64,000 nucleotides of DNA from Myxacorys almedinensis A (GTDB lineage Bacteria; Cyanobacteriota; Cyanobacteriia; Leptolyngbyales; Leptolyngbyaceae), in the NCBI RefSeq assembly GCF_010091945.1, contig NZ_WVIE01000001.1:186001-250000 (forward strand), given 5' to 3'. Positions 7,777 to 17,406 of the stretch are shown here, one piece after another. The position numbers were made by a program, and so were the translations under genes. The notes under the pieces were generated by a model that was not told where the DNA came from, did not search any database, and saw only the letters and a program-made list of their open reading frames with translations. Positions within the stretch are counted from its first letter, which is position 1; each line of letters starts with the position of its first letter.

Positions 7777-9675
7777 TCAAAAGTCTATGTCGTCTTGATC
7801 CTCATCTTCTTCGTCTTCCAAATCGTCTAAAGGAGCCTCGTTAAGCGAAGTGACTTGCTCTTCAAACGAGACAGATATTTCGCTCGTGTCGCTTTCTAAA
7901 TCAACCACGGCTCCGTTGAATGCATCTGCAAGATTGAGTGCGGCTCTGGCGATTTCGTCTTCTTCCCATTCCTGCTGATAGGTTGGATTTGCGCCTGAGA
8001 ATGAGTCGTCTAGAGGCGCGATCGCAGGGTCTAAATCTTCAGGTTGCGCCTCCGAAAAATTGTCTGTTGAATCTGGTGACTGGGTTGCGGGTTCTGGAGA
8101 AATAGCGGTTCTGCTAACAGCGTCGCTCGTTTCACTGACCGTTGTTTCTTTAGCCGCAACGCCGCTTTTTGCAACAACCAGACTGAGCTTGATCTCTGCC
8201 CCAACGGTCGTCATAAAAGCGGCTTTAATGTTGCTTATCCGTGTTTGCGCCATGTTCAGCAACTTATCGGATGCAATGCCAACTTTGGCAACTTCTCCGT
8301 CAAAGCTTAAGAGACATCCCTGCTGGCGCAAGAGCATTTGTGTGCCCGGCGGCTGAATATTTACAATTACGCGCTGCCAAAGATCGCCCAAGTCTGGGAG
8401 GGGAGATGCCGGGGGTTTAGAAAGCGGTGTTGCCTCCTCAAACGCAGCAGCAGACGCCTCTTGTGCTAAAAACGAAGGGGGTTCCGGAGGGATAGATGCT
8501 GCTTCATCCGGACGTTGAGGCTTGAACTCGCTCCGGGCGTTTGGCGGCGCTGCCACAGGAACCGTTAGAGGTGGCTGCGCCATCCCTGCTGAAGGTAGCA
8601 ATCCGAGTAACGTTACTTCTAGCCACAAACGGGGTTGAGTCGTGTTTTTTAATTGCAGTTCGCTATCTTTGAGGTGCTTTTGCCCTGCCAGAATGGTGTG
8701 GATATCAAGATTTTTGGCAAAGTCGCACAGTTTTTCCCAAGTTGGGGGCGTGAGTGCCACTAAATCGCCACGGTTTGTAGCCGTTTTTGCGATCAGTAAA
8801 TCCCGATAGAAACTGGCAAAATTTTGCAAGACGATGAGTGGCTCTCGCCCCCGATCCATGAGTCGCCTTGTCGTGTCGAGAATGGTTTCAGGATTGTTAG
8901 ATGCGATCGCTTCAGCTAGCGCCATCAAATCTTGCTCTGGAACTGCGCCAACTAAATCCCACACTCGTTCGGCGGTAATTTCCCCGATCAGCAAACTCAG
9001 TTGATCGAGCAGGCTTTCGGCATCGCGCAAGCCCCCTTGAGAGATCTGAGCAATCAAGTGCAGGGCGGCTTCGGTGACGGGAATGCTTTCTTTTAGTGCG
9101 ATCGCGCTTAAATGGTGCACCATCGGCTCAAGAGCAATGCGGCGAAAGTCAAACCGTTGACAGCGAGAAATAATGGTCGGAAGAACGCGCTGAGGATCGG
9201 TAGTAGCAAGAATAAAGACAACCCGATCGGGAGGTTCTTCTAACGTTTTTAACAACGCATTGAATGCCGCATTTGAAAGCATATGTACTTCATCAATGAC
9301 ATACACTTTATATCGGCATTGAACCGGCGCAAACTGAGCGCGCTCAATCAGTTCGCGAATGTTATCCACCCCGGTATTGCTCGCGGCATCAATCTCGATC
9401 ACATCTAGCGCCGAACCATTCGTGATCGTCCGGCACGTTTCGCAGACCCCGCATGGGTGATCGGTCGGGGCATCTGAGGCAATGCAGTTGAGCGATTTTG
9501 CAAAAATTCTGGCACTTGATGTCTTTCCGGTTCCCCGCGCGCCGGTGAACAGATAGGCGGGCGCAATTCGATTTTGCAGCAGCGCATTGGAGAGGGTCGT
9601 TGCGATCGCAGCTTGCCCCACCAATTGCGTGAACGTTTGGGGACGATATTTATGATGAAGCGGAATGTACGTCAC
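7777..9675 (-). CDS. dnaX: DNA polymerase III subunit gamma/tau
   Basis: AAA+ ATPase of the clamp loader that ties together the replicative polymerase. Residues 1-360 form the clamp-loader core: Walker A GARGTGKTS (about 45-53), zinc-binding cysteines at about 64, 75, 78 and 81, Walker B YVIDEVHML, and SRCQRFDFR (SRC motif). The C-terminal third is Pro/Ala-rich followed by a folded segment and an extremely acidic tail (EDEEDEDQDDIDF). No intein interrupts it, although dnaX inteins are known in other cyanobacteria. I saw no obvious frameshift signal for a separate gamma form. Confidence 0.95.
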   Translation of the reverse strand: MTYIPLHHKYRPQTFTQLVGQAAIATTLSNALLQNRIAPAYLFTGARGTGKTSSARIFAKSLNCIASDAPTDHPCGVCETCRTITNGSALDVIEIDAASNTGVDNIRELIERAQFAPVQCRYKVYVIDEVHMLSNAAFNALLKTLEEPPDRVVFILATTDPQRVLPTIISRCQRFDFRRIALEPMVHHLSAIALKESIPVTEAALHLIAQISQGGLRDAESLLDQLSLLIGEITAERVWDLVGAVPEQDLMALAEAIASNNPETILDTTRRLMDRGREPLIVLQNFASFYRDLLIAKTATNRGDLVALTPPTWEKLCDFAKNLDIHTILAGQKHLKDSELQLKNTTQPRLWLEVTLLGLLPSAGMAQPPLTVPVAAPPNARSEFKPQRPDEAASIPPEPPSFLAQEASAAAFEEATPLSKPPASPLPDLGDLWQRVIVNIQPPGTQMLLRQQGCLLSFDGEVAKVGIASDKLLNMAQTRISNIKAAFMTTVGAEIKLSLVVAKSGVAAKETTVSETSDAVSRTAISPEPATQSPDSTDNFSEAQPEDLDPAIAPLDDSFSGANPTYQQEWEEDEIARAALNLADAFNGAVVDLESDTSEISVSFEEQVTSLNEAPLDDLEDEEDEDQDDIDF

Positions 9676-10027
9676 GGGGTTCAGACATCGGTGTGGGATG
9701 GATTGATCCTATCAGGCGATTGGCAAATTGGTGGGGTAGCGTTCTGCATCTGATCAGCCAAGCGCCGCGATCGCAACTCCCCTACATGCTCAGCCTGACC
9801 CACGTTTGATCTTTTGATCTCATGATCTAGACCCATCTGGTTTTGCTCACTGATGCACCCCGTTGGGTGACGGGTTGGCAATCCAATAGCTCGTTGGAAG
9901 AGCCAGGATGGCAACAGATGGAGCGAAGGCCCAGATGGCAAACCGAGTTCTCTCAAGCTCACCGCCCACTCATCCGCTCCATCCATTTTTATTCGTTGTC
10001 AACACCCGTTTTAGCCTTCAGCTACCT
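9676..10027. other. Intergenic region between dnaX and aqpZ
   Basis: Promoter region of dnaX plus 3' region of aqpZ. The only local pattern is a clustered TGATCT motif (three copies near 9810-9830). The overlapping ORFs on both strands have no recognisable features and are taken as chance. Confidence 0.5.
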
Positions 10028-10801
10028 CTAGACAGGTTCGCGAACTCGTTCGGTTTCTTGGACAACTTCGCTAAACACAGCATTGTAAACCAACCCAGCC
10101 AAAACGGCTCCAGCGATCGGTGCCAGCCAGAACAGCCAGACTTGCCCCAGCACATCACCGCCCACAAACAGAGCCGGCCCAAGACTCCGCGCCGGATTTA
10201 CAGAGGTGTTGGTGACCGGAATGCTGATCAGGTGAATCAAGGTCAGAGCAAACCCAATGGAGAGGGGTGCAAGCGCTTGAGGAGCCCGGCGATCGGTCGA
10301 ACCCAAAATGATCATTAAAAAGAAAAACGTCATGACGACTTCGATAATTAAAGCCGACAAGAGGGAATAGCCGTCAGGAGAGTGAACGCCGTAGCCATTG
10401 GTCGCAAGGGGATTAGAGCCAGTTAGCGCAAATCCAGCCTTGCCGCTAGCGATGACGAAGAGAACGCCTGCCGCCGCGATCGCGCCTAAGCATTGAGCCG
10501 CAATATAGCCTGCCAATGTTGATCCTCCTCGAATCCGTTTTGCAACGAAGAGACCAAACGACACTGCCGGGTTGAAGTGACCCCCCGAAATGTGCCCAAA
10601 CGAATACGCCATCGTCAGCACGGTTAACCCAAAGGCAAGCGAAACCCCGACCAGCCCGATCCCTAGAGGAAACGAGGTAGTGTCACTAATCTTTGTGGCA
10701 TCTGCGGTATAGGCAGCCGCCAAAACAGCACTACCACAGCCCCCCAAAACCAGCCAGAACGTACCCATAAACTCTGCAATGCAGCGTGTCATTAGAGACA
10801 T
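10028..10801 (-). CDS. aqpZ: Aquaporin Z-type water channel
   Basis: MIP-family channel, 257 residues with six membrane segments and two half-helices carrying the NPA motifs ([10 protein letters not shown] and [11 protein letters not shown]). The arginine following the second NPA and nearby pore residues fit a water-selective AqpZ more than a glycerol facilitator; that subtype call is inference from family knowledge. The insert after segment 1 and a large loop around residues 115-145 make it slightly longer than E. coli AqpZ (231). The ATG at 10801 is preceded by AAGGAG. Confidence 0.95.
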   Translation of the reverse strand: MSLMTRCIAEFMGTFWLVLGGCGSAVLAAAYTADATKISDTTSFPLGIGLVGVSLAFGLTVLTMAYSFGHISGGHFNPAVSFGLFVAKRIRGGSTLAGYIAAQCLGAIAAAGVLFVIASGKAGFALTGSNPLATNGYGVHSPDGYSLLSALIIEVVMTFFFLMIILGSTDRRAPQALAPLSIGFALTLIHLISIPVTNTSVNPARSLGPALFVGGDVLGQVWLFWLAPIAGAVLAGLVYNAVFSEVVQETERVREPV

Positions 10802-11307
10802 GGTGATCTACTCCTTAGATGTTTAACCCATCGAAATGTTGAAATCGGGCGTTCCTCAACTATTAGTTGAAGATGAAAAAAGAAGGCGAAAGCTGACATT
10901 GCACTGCTCAGCAGGACAATGCCACTTCTGCATGCTGAACAACATCAACATCCAAGCACAAAAAAATTTGTGCACAGGAAATGATACCTTGATTTGCTTT
11001 ATGAAAGCAAAGAAAGAAATATGTAAGTTTTAAGGCTAGAAGATAGCAAATTGCCTTGCTACATAAAAATAAAATAAAGGCTAAAAAACTTGATTATTCG
11101 CCCGTTTTAGTGCCATTAATGACGTGCTAAAAACCTGACAGTTTTACTTCTGATTGAAATAATTTGTTAAGCACCAGAAAAGTTTTGCCATGTTCAAATT
11201 TTATTTGACAGCTTCAAGTAGCCATGCCTGCGCCATGCTGTAAATCAGGAAATGGCGTTGAATTTCAGCCTCTTGAAACGCACCATTCCGGTACACGCGC
11301 TACCCCA
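10802..11307. other. AT-rich intergenic region upstream of aqpZ
   Basis: About 500 bases with long A/T runs and no convincing gene. The ORFs at 10836 and 11224 lack start signals and family resemblance. It presumably contains the aqpZ promoter and the 3' end of the GT2-GtrA transcript. Confidence 0.5.
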
Positions 11308-12519
11308 TCATTGAACGTCCGTAACTCGCCAACTCAGTTTGAGGTTAATCCAAAAATTCCAGAACGTAACAATCGCGATCGCAATTGGTTTTGCCACAAA
11401 TTCGCTGATCTGAAATAGATCATACATCGCACTCACCAGCAGTGTTTGAAGAATAATTCCCATCAAACAAACGGCGTTAAATTTAAGAAATCGCTTGAGA
11501 CGCTGCCGTTTTTTGGGCTGCTCTCTTGCCACATCGCCAAACGTCCAAAGGTCATTCCAGCAGAAATTATTGACGACTGCAAGTTCGGCAGAGAGGATCG
11601 TGCTACGGGCAATGCCTAAGGTAAACGACGTGCGAAGAAAATAGAAGGCTGCCATGTCCACCACAAACCCACTCAAGCCGACCAACCCAAAGCGCAGAAA
11701 GCGACCAATTTGGAAGGTTTCGTTGAGGCGGCTGATGCGCCCTCTAGAGCGCAGTTTCACTAGATGCACCAAATATTCAACATATTGTTTCCACGTCACC
11801 TTACTCTCGCCTGCTTGCCGCTCTTGGAACACATAACCAACTTCAGCAATGCGCTGGATCTGCCCGCGCCCAATCACTTCTAGCAAAATCTTGTAGCCGA
11901 GAGGGTTGAGCAGACACTGTGCGATCGCACTACGCCTCACCATAAAATAGCCGCTCATCGGATCAGAAACTCGCCCCACCACACCAGGCAAAATAATTAA
12001 TCCCACGAGTTGCGCCCCCCGCGAGAGAAACCGCCGTATAAAGCCCCAATCGCTCGTGCCGCCCCCTTCCACATGACGACTTGCCACCGCCAAATCTGCC
12101 CCAGTACGCAGGGCATGCAGCAGCTTGAGCAACACCTCAGGCGGATGCTGCAAATCTCCATCAATGACGCCTAAAATCTCTCCGTGCGCCCCCTGCCAGC
12201 CTCGGATCACTGCCGTTGATAAGCCCCGATCGCTCTGCCGCCGCATCACCCGCAACTGTGGATAAGTTGGCAGCAAGCGCTGAGCCACTTCCCAGGTGCG
12301 ATCGGGGCTGTCGTCATCCACCACAATGAGTTCGTAATCATTCGGTAACGCCTGATCGAGCAATTGTGTCAAAATCTCAACGATCTGCCCAATATTTCTG
12401 CTTTCGTTGTAGGTCGGAACGACCAGGGAAAAGGCAAGCGATCGCTCGGTCGGCAAGCTAGAGATTTGGTAGGCACCCGTTGGCACAGGCAATAGCGCAC
12501 TAGAGAGGTCGAGATTCAT
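11308..12519 (-). CDS. GT2 dolichol-phosphate-mannosyltransferase-like enzyme fused to a GtrA domain
   Basis: Predicted to transfer a sugar from a nucleotide donor to a polyprenyl phosphate, with the membrane part helping anchor or flip the product. Residues about 30-260 are a GT2 domain: FSLVVPTYNESRNIG, VVDDDSP (first Asp cluster) and GVIDGDLQHPPE (DxD). Residues about 270-400 form a GtrA-like four-helix membrane domain beginning RFLRFGLVGLSGF. The fusion is a common architecture. It stands at the edge of the exopolysaccharide region, divergent from the polymerase gene at 13207, so a role in lipid-linked sugar supply is likely but inferred. Confidence 0.88.
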   Translation of the reverse strand: MNLDLSSALLPVPTGAYQISSLPTERSLAFSLVVPTYNESRNIGQIVEILTQLLDQALPNDYELIVVDDDSPDRTWEVAQRLLPTYPQLRVMRRQSDRGLSTAVIRGWQGAHGEILGVIDGDLQHPPEVLLKLLHALRTGADLAVASRHVEGGGTSDWGFIRRFLSRGAQLVGLIILPGVVGRVSDPMSGYFMVRRSAIAQCLLNPLGYKILLEVIGRGQIQRIAEVGYVFQERQAGESKVTWKQYVEYLVHLVKLRSRGRISRLNETFQIGRFLRFGLVGLSGFVVDMAAFYFLRTSFTLGIARSTILSAELAVVNNFCWNDLWTFGDVAREQPKKRQRLKRFLKFNAVCLMGIILQTLLVSAMYDLFQISEFVAKPIAIAIVTFWNFWINLKLSWRVTDVQ

Positions 12520-12715
12520 GAATAAACGTGAGCGTCCAAAAAGGGCTATGACGGCTGGTTAGAGAACATATAAATTAAGTCTGGCGCTATGAAGACCTTC
12601 GGGCTTCTGAGACCATTGCGTCAACCTTGTCGAGTTAACAAGACTGCAAGTTTAAATATATTGTGCCTCAGAACGCTGCTCTAACATGACAGACAACTGA
12701 AGACCCGACGGCAAT

Positions 12716-12897
12716 ATGTAGTCTGTCAAAATGTAGTCTGTCAAAGTTGAAATGAGGGACTAGGAGTGGATGGGTTAGAGAGTCGATGGGTGGATGGGTC
12801 GCTAATCCAGCCCATCGACTCCTGCACTCATCGACCCCTGCACTCATTGACCCCTGCACTCATCGACCCATCGGCTTAACGTTGACCATCTAATAGG
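12716..12897 (-). mobile_element. MITE-like element, copy D (inverted, expanded)
   Basis: Reading the minus strand it starts CCTATTAGATGGTCAACGTTAAG and ends TCCCTCATTTCAACTTTGACAGACTACAT, matching the ends of the copies at 18700 and 27609. The right tip is duplicated (ATGTAGTCTGTCAAA at 12716-12730 and 12731-12745), and the interior is enlarged by a 16-bp tandem repeat. The terminal CTAG has decayed. Confidence 0.65.
12813..12874. repeat. 16-bp tandem repeat, three copies plus a partial
   Basis: CATCGACTCCTGCACT / CATCGACCCCTGCACT / CATTGACCCCTGCACT followed by partial CATCGACCCATCGG. It lies inside MITE-like copy D and accounts for its larger size. Confidence 0.85.
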
Positions 12898-13206
12898 CAG
12901 CAACGATGCTTTACCCGGTTGCCTATCTAGCGTTTCTCTCTTAGCCCAAATAGGTGCTGCGATCGCAGGCAGTAAAACAACGGAATTAGCCGTAAATTCA
13001 CGCATGAATGGAACCCAGCTTTGCAAAAGAGGGATGAAGTATGCGGGCTTTAACGACGTCTTGGGTCTCAACCCTGGTGTTTAATGCTCAATAAACCGAC
13101 CGGATTTCAACTCATTTAACGTGTTAAACCGATCAGGCTGCTCTTGCGATCAGCGCACCGCGCCACTCTGGGAAAACCAACGCTCTTGCTGTGCCATCTC
13201 TCTGCC

Positions 13207-14856
13207 ATGCCAAAGCCAAAACGTCTGTCTAAGCCTGCCTCTCCTACCGAGCCTACTCTGAGCCTCAAAGAGCAATTGGTGCAGAAGCGCAAGGAAGCGC
13301 AAGCCCGCAAGGAGGCGATCGGGTTTATTTCGATGACCGTGATGGTCGCGATCGCACTCAGCCTGATGTTAGCGATCGTGGGCGGAGTGAAAGGGGCAAT
13401 CGGGGGATTCGTGGCGATCGTAGCGATCCTCCTCTCGTTCAAGTTTCCGTGGCAAGCGCTTTATGCGTTTTTAATCTACATGCCGTTTGGTGGAACTATT
13501 ACCTACGCCGTGGGAGGCGACAATCCCCTATTCCAGCTTGCCAAAGATGGACTGTTTATTCCAGCCCTGATCGGCGTTGTGCAGTACTGCAAACAGCAAA
13601 AACTGCCCCTGTTGGTTGTGAAATCGTTAACAACACCGTTCGCGTTGTTATTGGGATATTGCCTTCTCGTTTTGCTGTTTGTCAATGGCGCTCAGCAGTT
13701 TGCAGGTCTGTCAAACCAAGCGTCAATTGCCACGGATGCGATCGCAGCGACGGTGCCAAACGAAAAGCCAATTGCTATGGGCATTCTTGGGTTAAAAGTA
13801 TTGGTCGGCTATGTGCCGCTGATTCCTTGCGCCTACTATTTGATGCGAAAAAAACAGGATGTTTACTGGCTCATGCGGATGACGGCGATCATTGTGATCG
13901 TCTGCTGCGGCTTGGCATTTTTGCAGTACATGTTCCTCAAAACTGGGCGATGTGAGGGCACGGTTGGATCGGGGGCAGCCCTATTTAAGGCGTCGCTGTC
14001 GGCTCGCTGTCTGGTAGGGGGATCGCTGCTCTACAGTGAAGAACAAGGCGTCATTCGGCTCCCAGGAACGTTTGTAGCGCCATGGCAATGGGGCTGGTTT
14101 TTGATTTCGAGTGCTTTCTTTAGTTTTGCCGTCACGTTTTTCGATCGAAACTTTCTCTGGAAAATCATCGGCGGGGTGGCGTTGCTTGGCACGATGATCA
14201 TGGCGGTCTTGTGCGGACAGCGAATCGCCCTCATGCTGGTGCCGGCAATGATCGTGCTGCAACTGATTACGACTGGACAAGTTGCAAACTTGAAGCGGTT
14301 TATTCCGATTGGGATCGGGGTGACACTTGTCCTATTTGTGGCGATGGTGTCTAATCCAGACGTGGTGCAAGAACGGTGGGATAGTGCAGTCGGGCGTTGG
14401 AATGCATCGCCGCCGGACTCATTTATTGTTCAGCAGTTTGAGAATGTTTCTAAAGGGACATCTCTGTTAGGAAAAGGGCTAGGACGGGCGACAAATTCTG
14501 CCCGGGCCCTTGGAGAAACGGAACTCATTGAAACCTACTATCCAAAAGTAATGTTTGAGATAGGACCGATCGGGGCACTACTGTTTTTGGGTGTAGCAAC
14601 GTCGCTGACGGGCGCGTGTTTTAAAGCTTATCAGCAGGTGCGCGATCGCAACTTACGCGGCTATGGCGCATCGCTCTGGACGTTTGTTTTATTCATCAGT
14701 TACAACACCTATTACTATCCTCTGGATGTTGATCCTGTAGCGGTTTATTACTGGTTTTTTGCAGGAATTGTACTGCGTTTGCCTTATTTAGATCAGCAAG
14801 AGCCTATTGTAATTGAAGACGCTAATTCTAAAAAGAAAAAGAAAAAACAAAAGTAG
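13207..14856 (+). CDS. O-antigen polymerase/ligase-like membrane protein (Wzy/WaaL type)
   Basis: Polytopic protein of 549 residues with about 10-12 membrane segments and a large periplasmic loop in the middle (about residues 250-300), the layout of Wzy/WaaL-type polysaccharide polymerases or ligases. The N-terminus is a basic cytoplasmic tail (MPKPKRLSKPAS) and the C-terminus is a poly-lysine stretch (SKKKKKKQK). I chose the ATG at 13207; the track start at 13144 adds an implausible leader. Position next to several glycosyltransferases supports polymerisation of exopolysaccharide repeats. Sequence alone does not separate polymerase from ligase. Confidence 0.8.
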   Translation: MPKPKRLSKPASPTEPTLSLKEQLVQKRKEAQARKEAIGFISMTVMVAIALSLMLAIVGGVKGAIGGFVAIVAILLSFKFPWQALYAFLIYMPFGGTITYAVGGDNPLFQLAKDGLFIPALIGVVQYCKQQKLPLLVVKSLTTPFALLLGYCLLVLLFVNGAQQFAGLSNQASIATDAIAATVPNEKPIAMGILGLKVLVGYVPLIPCAYYLMRKKQDVYWLMRMTAIIVIVCCGLAFLQYMFLKTGRCEGTVGSGAALFKASLSARCLVGGSLLYSEEQGVIRLPGTFVAPWQWGWFLISSAFFSFAVTFFDRNFLWKIIGGVALLGTMIMAVLCGQRIALMLVPAMIVLQLITTGQVANLKRFIPIGIGVTLVLFVAMVSNPDVVQERWDSAVGRWNASPPDSFIVQQFENVSKGTSLLGKGLGRATNSARALGETELIETYYPKVMFEIGPIGALLFLGVATSLTGACFKAYQQVRDRNLRGYGASLWTFVLFISYNTYYYPLDVDPVAVYYWFFAGIVLRLPYLDQQEPIVIEDANSKKKKKKQK

Positions 14857-15238
14857 TCTATTTTTTTAGTTCCCATGATTTGTTGTTATCAATAAATATC
14901 ATTCAATCGTGTGCAGTGGATTGATCAGATTACAAGCATTTTGGTTTCAGAGCGTTGCAAATAGCATTGTCATGGGCAGCATTAGTCGGTTTCTATTTCT
15001 ATCAAGTTTATCTGATTCACCGAATGCGATTATGTTCAACTTTTCCATATTTATCAAAATACATTCCTTTTGCTTTCTTTCTTAAATTTAGTGTTTCATT
15101 CATCGCTATTTTGGGATTACTAACTATATATATTTATGCATTCATACTACTAGAAATATTTTTTAGAAAACGGCTTGATACCCTGATCCGACGAACCCAA
15201 ACTCCCTAAATCAAGACCCCTAAATCAGCGATAACGTT
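14857..15238. other. AT-rich gap between the polymerase and GT2 genes
   Basis: Markedly more AT-rich than its neighbours. It contains one possible small membrane-protein ORF (14955-15209, listed separately). Confidence 0.5.
14955..15209 (+). CDS. Possible small membrane protein, 84 aa
   Basis: TTG-initiated frame with two hydrophobic stretches (about residues 4-22 and 40-70) and a basic C-terminus (RKRLDTLIRRTQ). It lies in-line between the polymerase and GT2 genes, 29 bases before the latter. Against it: no ATG, no clear Shine-Dalgarno, and base composition much richer in A/T than neighbours, which makes hydrophobic codons likely by chance. An upstream in-frame stop at 14922 limits extension. 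Confidence 0.3.
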   Translation: MQIALSWAALVGFYFYQVYLIHRMRLCSTFPYLSKYIPFAFFLKFSVSFIAILGLLTIYIYAFILLEIFFRKRLDTLIRRTQTP

Positions 15239-16216
15239 ATGCTTCCTCCTTTGATCTCCGTCGTGATTGCAACCTATGGGCGCGAAGAAACGCTCCGAGA
15301 CACGATCGCGGATGTGCTGAATCAAGATTATCCCCTGTACGAGGTCATCGTAGTTGATCAGACTCCGGTGCATGAACCTGCAACCCAAGCCTTTTTAGAT
15401 AACTTGGCGCAAGCAGGAAAAATTCGACTTTTTCAGCCGATGTGGGCAAGTTTGCCGGGGGCTAGAAATTTTGCAGTGCGACGGGCAAAGGGCGAGATCA
15501 TTCTATTTATTGACGATGATGTGCAGCTTCAGCCTGGGTTTTTCGCGGCTCATGCCAGAAATTACGATCGCGCTGATGTGGGGGCGGTGGCAGGGCGAGT
15601 CTACGATCGCATGAAACTGGCTGACTTTAAGCCGGGTTTAGAAATTCAAGATTTGCCACCCGAAGCGCTCGATCCGGGCATCGCGTGGTATCACATCAAT
15701 CTCGTTCATACCGTCAAACCGCAGCGAGTTCTGAGCGCCCGCGGCTGCAATATGTCTTATCGTCGCGACATTTTTACCCAGCACGGCATCTGGTTTGATG
15801 AGCGATTTCAGGGCAGCGCCGTGCGAGAAGAATCTGATTTTTGCCTGCATCTGCGGCAAACCGGGCTGATAGTTTGGTATGACCCGGAGGCATCGCTGGT
15901 GCATTTGGGCGAAGAGACGGGCGGATGCCACGACATCAGCACCAAATCCCTGAAATATCAACTGACGTTCTATCACAACCATTTTTTGATGGGCTTGAAA
16001 AATCTCACTCCGGGGCAATGCCTCCGGTTTTTTCTGCGATTGTTTGATTGCCATGTTTTGGGGCGTCCACCGTGCCATAAAAGCGGTTCACCCATCAAAA
16101 TTCTCACGCGATTTGGATTTTATACCCTGGGATTTTTGCAAGCTTTAAAAACTATAGTGCGATCGCGCTGGGATGATGGACAGATTTACACCCGGCAAGA
16201 CGCAGGCGAGGCATAA
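15239..16216 (+). CDS. Family 2 glycosyltransferase
   Basis: 325-residue GT-A fold enzyme of the exopolysaccharide cluster. Visible motifs are ISVVIATYGREETL at the N-terminus, EVIVVDQTP, the metal-binding ILFIDDDVQLQPG (DxD) and the acceptor-side segment REESDFCLHLRQTG. The C-terminus has a weakly hydrophobic region but no definite membrane anchor. Donor and acceptor sugars cannot be read from sequence. The next gene starts 4 bases after its stop, so the two are probably co-transcribed. Confidence 0.9.
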   Translation: MLPPLISVVIATYGREETLRDTIADVLNQDYPLYEVIVVDQTPVHEPATQAFLDNLAQAGKIRLFQPMWASLPGARNFAVRRAKGEIILFIDDDVQLQPGFFAAHARNYDRADVGAVAGRVYDRMKLADFKPGLEIQDLPPEALDPGIAWYHINLVHTVKPQRVLSARGCNMSYRRDIFTQHGIWFDERFQGSAVREESDFCLHLRQTGLIVWYDPEASLVHLGEETGGCHDISTKSLKYQLTFYHNHFLMGLKNLTPGQCLRFFLRLFDCHVLGRPPCHKSGSPIKILTRFGFYTLGFLQALKTIVRSRWDDGQIYTRQDAGEA

Positions 16217-16220
16217 ATTG

Positions 16221-17393
16221 ATGAAAATTCTCGTTGCCAGTCATTCTTATATTGTTGATCTCAACTGCGAAAAGCTGCGAATTTTAGCAAATTTAGAACC
16301 CGAAATCGAAGTAACGATCGTGGTGCCCAAACGCTGGAAGCCGGGGGGAGTGATGACAGATGTAGTCGAACCTCGGTATCGAGAAGATGGCTCATTTCGG
16401 GTGGTGCCGGTGTCTAACTTCAGCCAAAATAACCAGGGGTTGCTATCGTTTGGAGCCGATCTGATTCCGCTTTTGCAACAGTTTCGTCCTGATATTATTC
16501 AAGTGGAACAAGGCTCAAAGTCGATCGCCTACGCCGAACTGATTATCCTGAATCGGCTCCTCGGATTGCAAGCCAAAAATCTTTTTTTCACCTGGTGGAA
16601 TCTCCCGTATACACTTAAGTTTCCTGTTTCCCTGTTAGAATCTTATAACCTCTGCCATACCGATGGTGTTGTTGTTGGCAATCGCGATGGCGAGCAGATT
16701 TTGCGTCAACACGGTTACCAAGGTGAGATGCGAATCATGCCGCAATTGGGGGTCGATCATCAGTTATTTCGTCCTCAATGTCAGCCGAAACTTGCTGCCC
16801 AGTTGGGCATTGCCGAGACAGATTTCGTCATCGGTTTTGTTGGGCGATTTGTCCCTGAGAAAGGATTACTCACCCTAGCAAACGCGCTTGCAGGTCTGAA
16901 AAATCGCCCGTGGAAGTGGCTACTTCTCGGACGAGGAGAACAGCAGGAAACGCTGTTAGCCGCCGCGAAAACGTTGGGATTTGACGATCGCTTAATCTGG
17001 GTAGACAGCGTTCCCCATGCTGAGGTTTACCGTTACATCAATCTCATGGATACGCTGATTTTGCCGTCTGAAACCACAAATCAGTTCAAAACGCTCACCT
17101 CTGCCGGATGGAAAGAGCAGTTTGGGCATGTCCTGATCGAGGCGATGGCGTGCGAAGTCCCGGTGATTGGCTCTGATTCGGGTGAAATTCCCAACGTGAT
17201 TGAGGATGCGGGGTTGATTTTTCCGGAAGGAGATAGTGAGGCGCTGCGCGATCGCATCTTTCACCTGATGGGCGATCGCACCTTTGCCAAAGACTTAGGC
17301 AGATGCGGCTACGCTCGAGCGATCGCCCGCTATACCAATCACGCCCTCGCCAAAGAGCTTTTCACCTTCTATCGCCAACTCCAAGCAAACTAG
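16221..17393 (+). CDS. Family 4 glycosyltransferase
   Basis: GT-B fold retaining glycosyltransferase, 390 residues. The C-terminal Rossmann domain shows FVGRFVPEKGL, LLLGRGEQQE and the donor-binding EAMACEVPVIGSDSGEIPNVI (E-x7-E type) segment. The start is set at the ATG at 16221 (MKILVASHSYIVD), typical for GT4 proteins, rather than the track start that overlaps the preceding gene. It is followed after 13 bases by a second GT4 gene, so the three genes from 15239 form one exopolysaccharide unit. Confidence 0.92.
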   Translation: MKILVASHSYIVDLNCEKLRILANLEPEIEVTIVVPKRWKPGGVMTDVVEPRYREDGSFRVVPVSNFSQNNQGLLSFGADLIPLLQQFRPDIIQVEQGSKSIAYAELIILNRLLGLQAKNLFFTWWNLPYTLKFPVSLLESYNLCHTDGVVVGNRDGEQILRQHGYQGEMRIMPQLGVDHQLFRPQCQPKLAAQLGIAETDFVIGFVGRFVPEKGLLTLANALAGLKNRPWKWLLLGRGEQQETLLAAAKTLGFDDRLIWVDSVPHAEVYRYINLMDTLILPSETTNQFKTLTSAGWKEQFGHVLIEAMACEVPVIGSDSGEIPNVIEDAGLIFPEGDSEALRDRIFHLMGDRTFAKDLGRCGYARAIARYTNHALAKELFTFYRQLQAN

Positions 17394-17406
17394 CCTCCCA
17401 ACCCTC

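Larger units (their letters stand above)
12520..13206. other. Divergent intergenic region containing a MITE-like copy
   Basis: Contains a copy of the CTAG-ended repeat family (12716-12897) with internal tandem repeats. The minus ORF 12844-13071 (76 residues) runs into the repeat. It has no recognised domain and is not called as a gene, though a disrupted small gene cannot be excluded. Confidence 0.5.

Noticed and set aside
7777-9675. Intein in dnaX, as in some other cyanobacteria
   Set aside because: The protein is contiguous from the N-terminus through Walker A, Walker B and SRC motifs, with normal spacing.
9681-9986. 101-residue minus ORF upstream of dnaX
   Set aside because: No start signal, domain or plausible composition; it covers promoter DNA of dnaX.
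10836-11033. 65-residue ORF upstream of aqpZ
   Set aside because: AT-rich region, no SD, no recognisable family; low-complexity Lys stretches only.
12813-12874. CRISPR array
   Set aside because: The 16-bp units are contiguous with no spacers, and part of a MITE-like element.
12844-13071. Minus-strand 75-residue ORF next to MITE-like copy D
   Set aside because: The end is read from repeat sequence and the start lacks an SD. A small gene broken by the element cannot be excluded, but there is no support from a known family.
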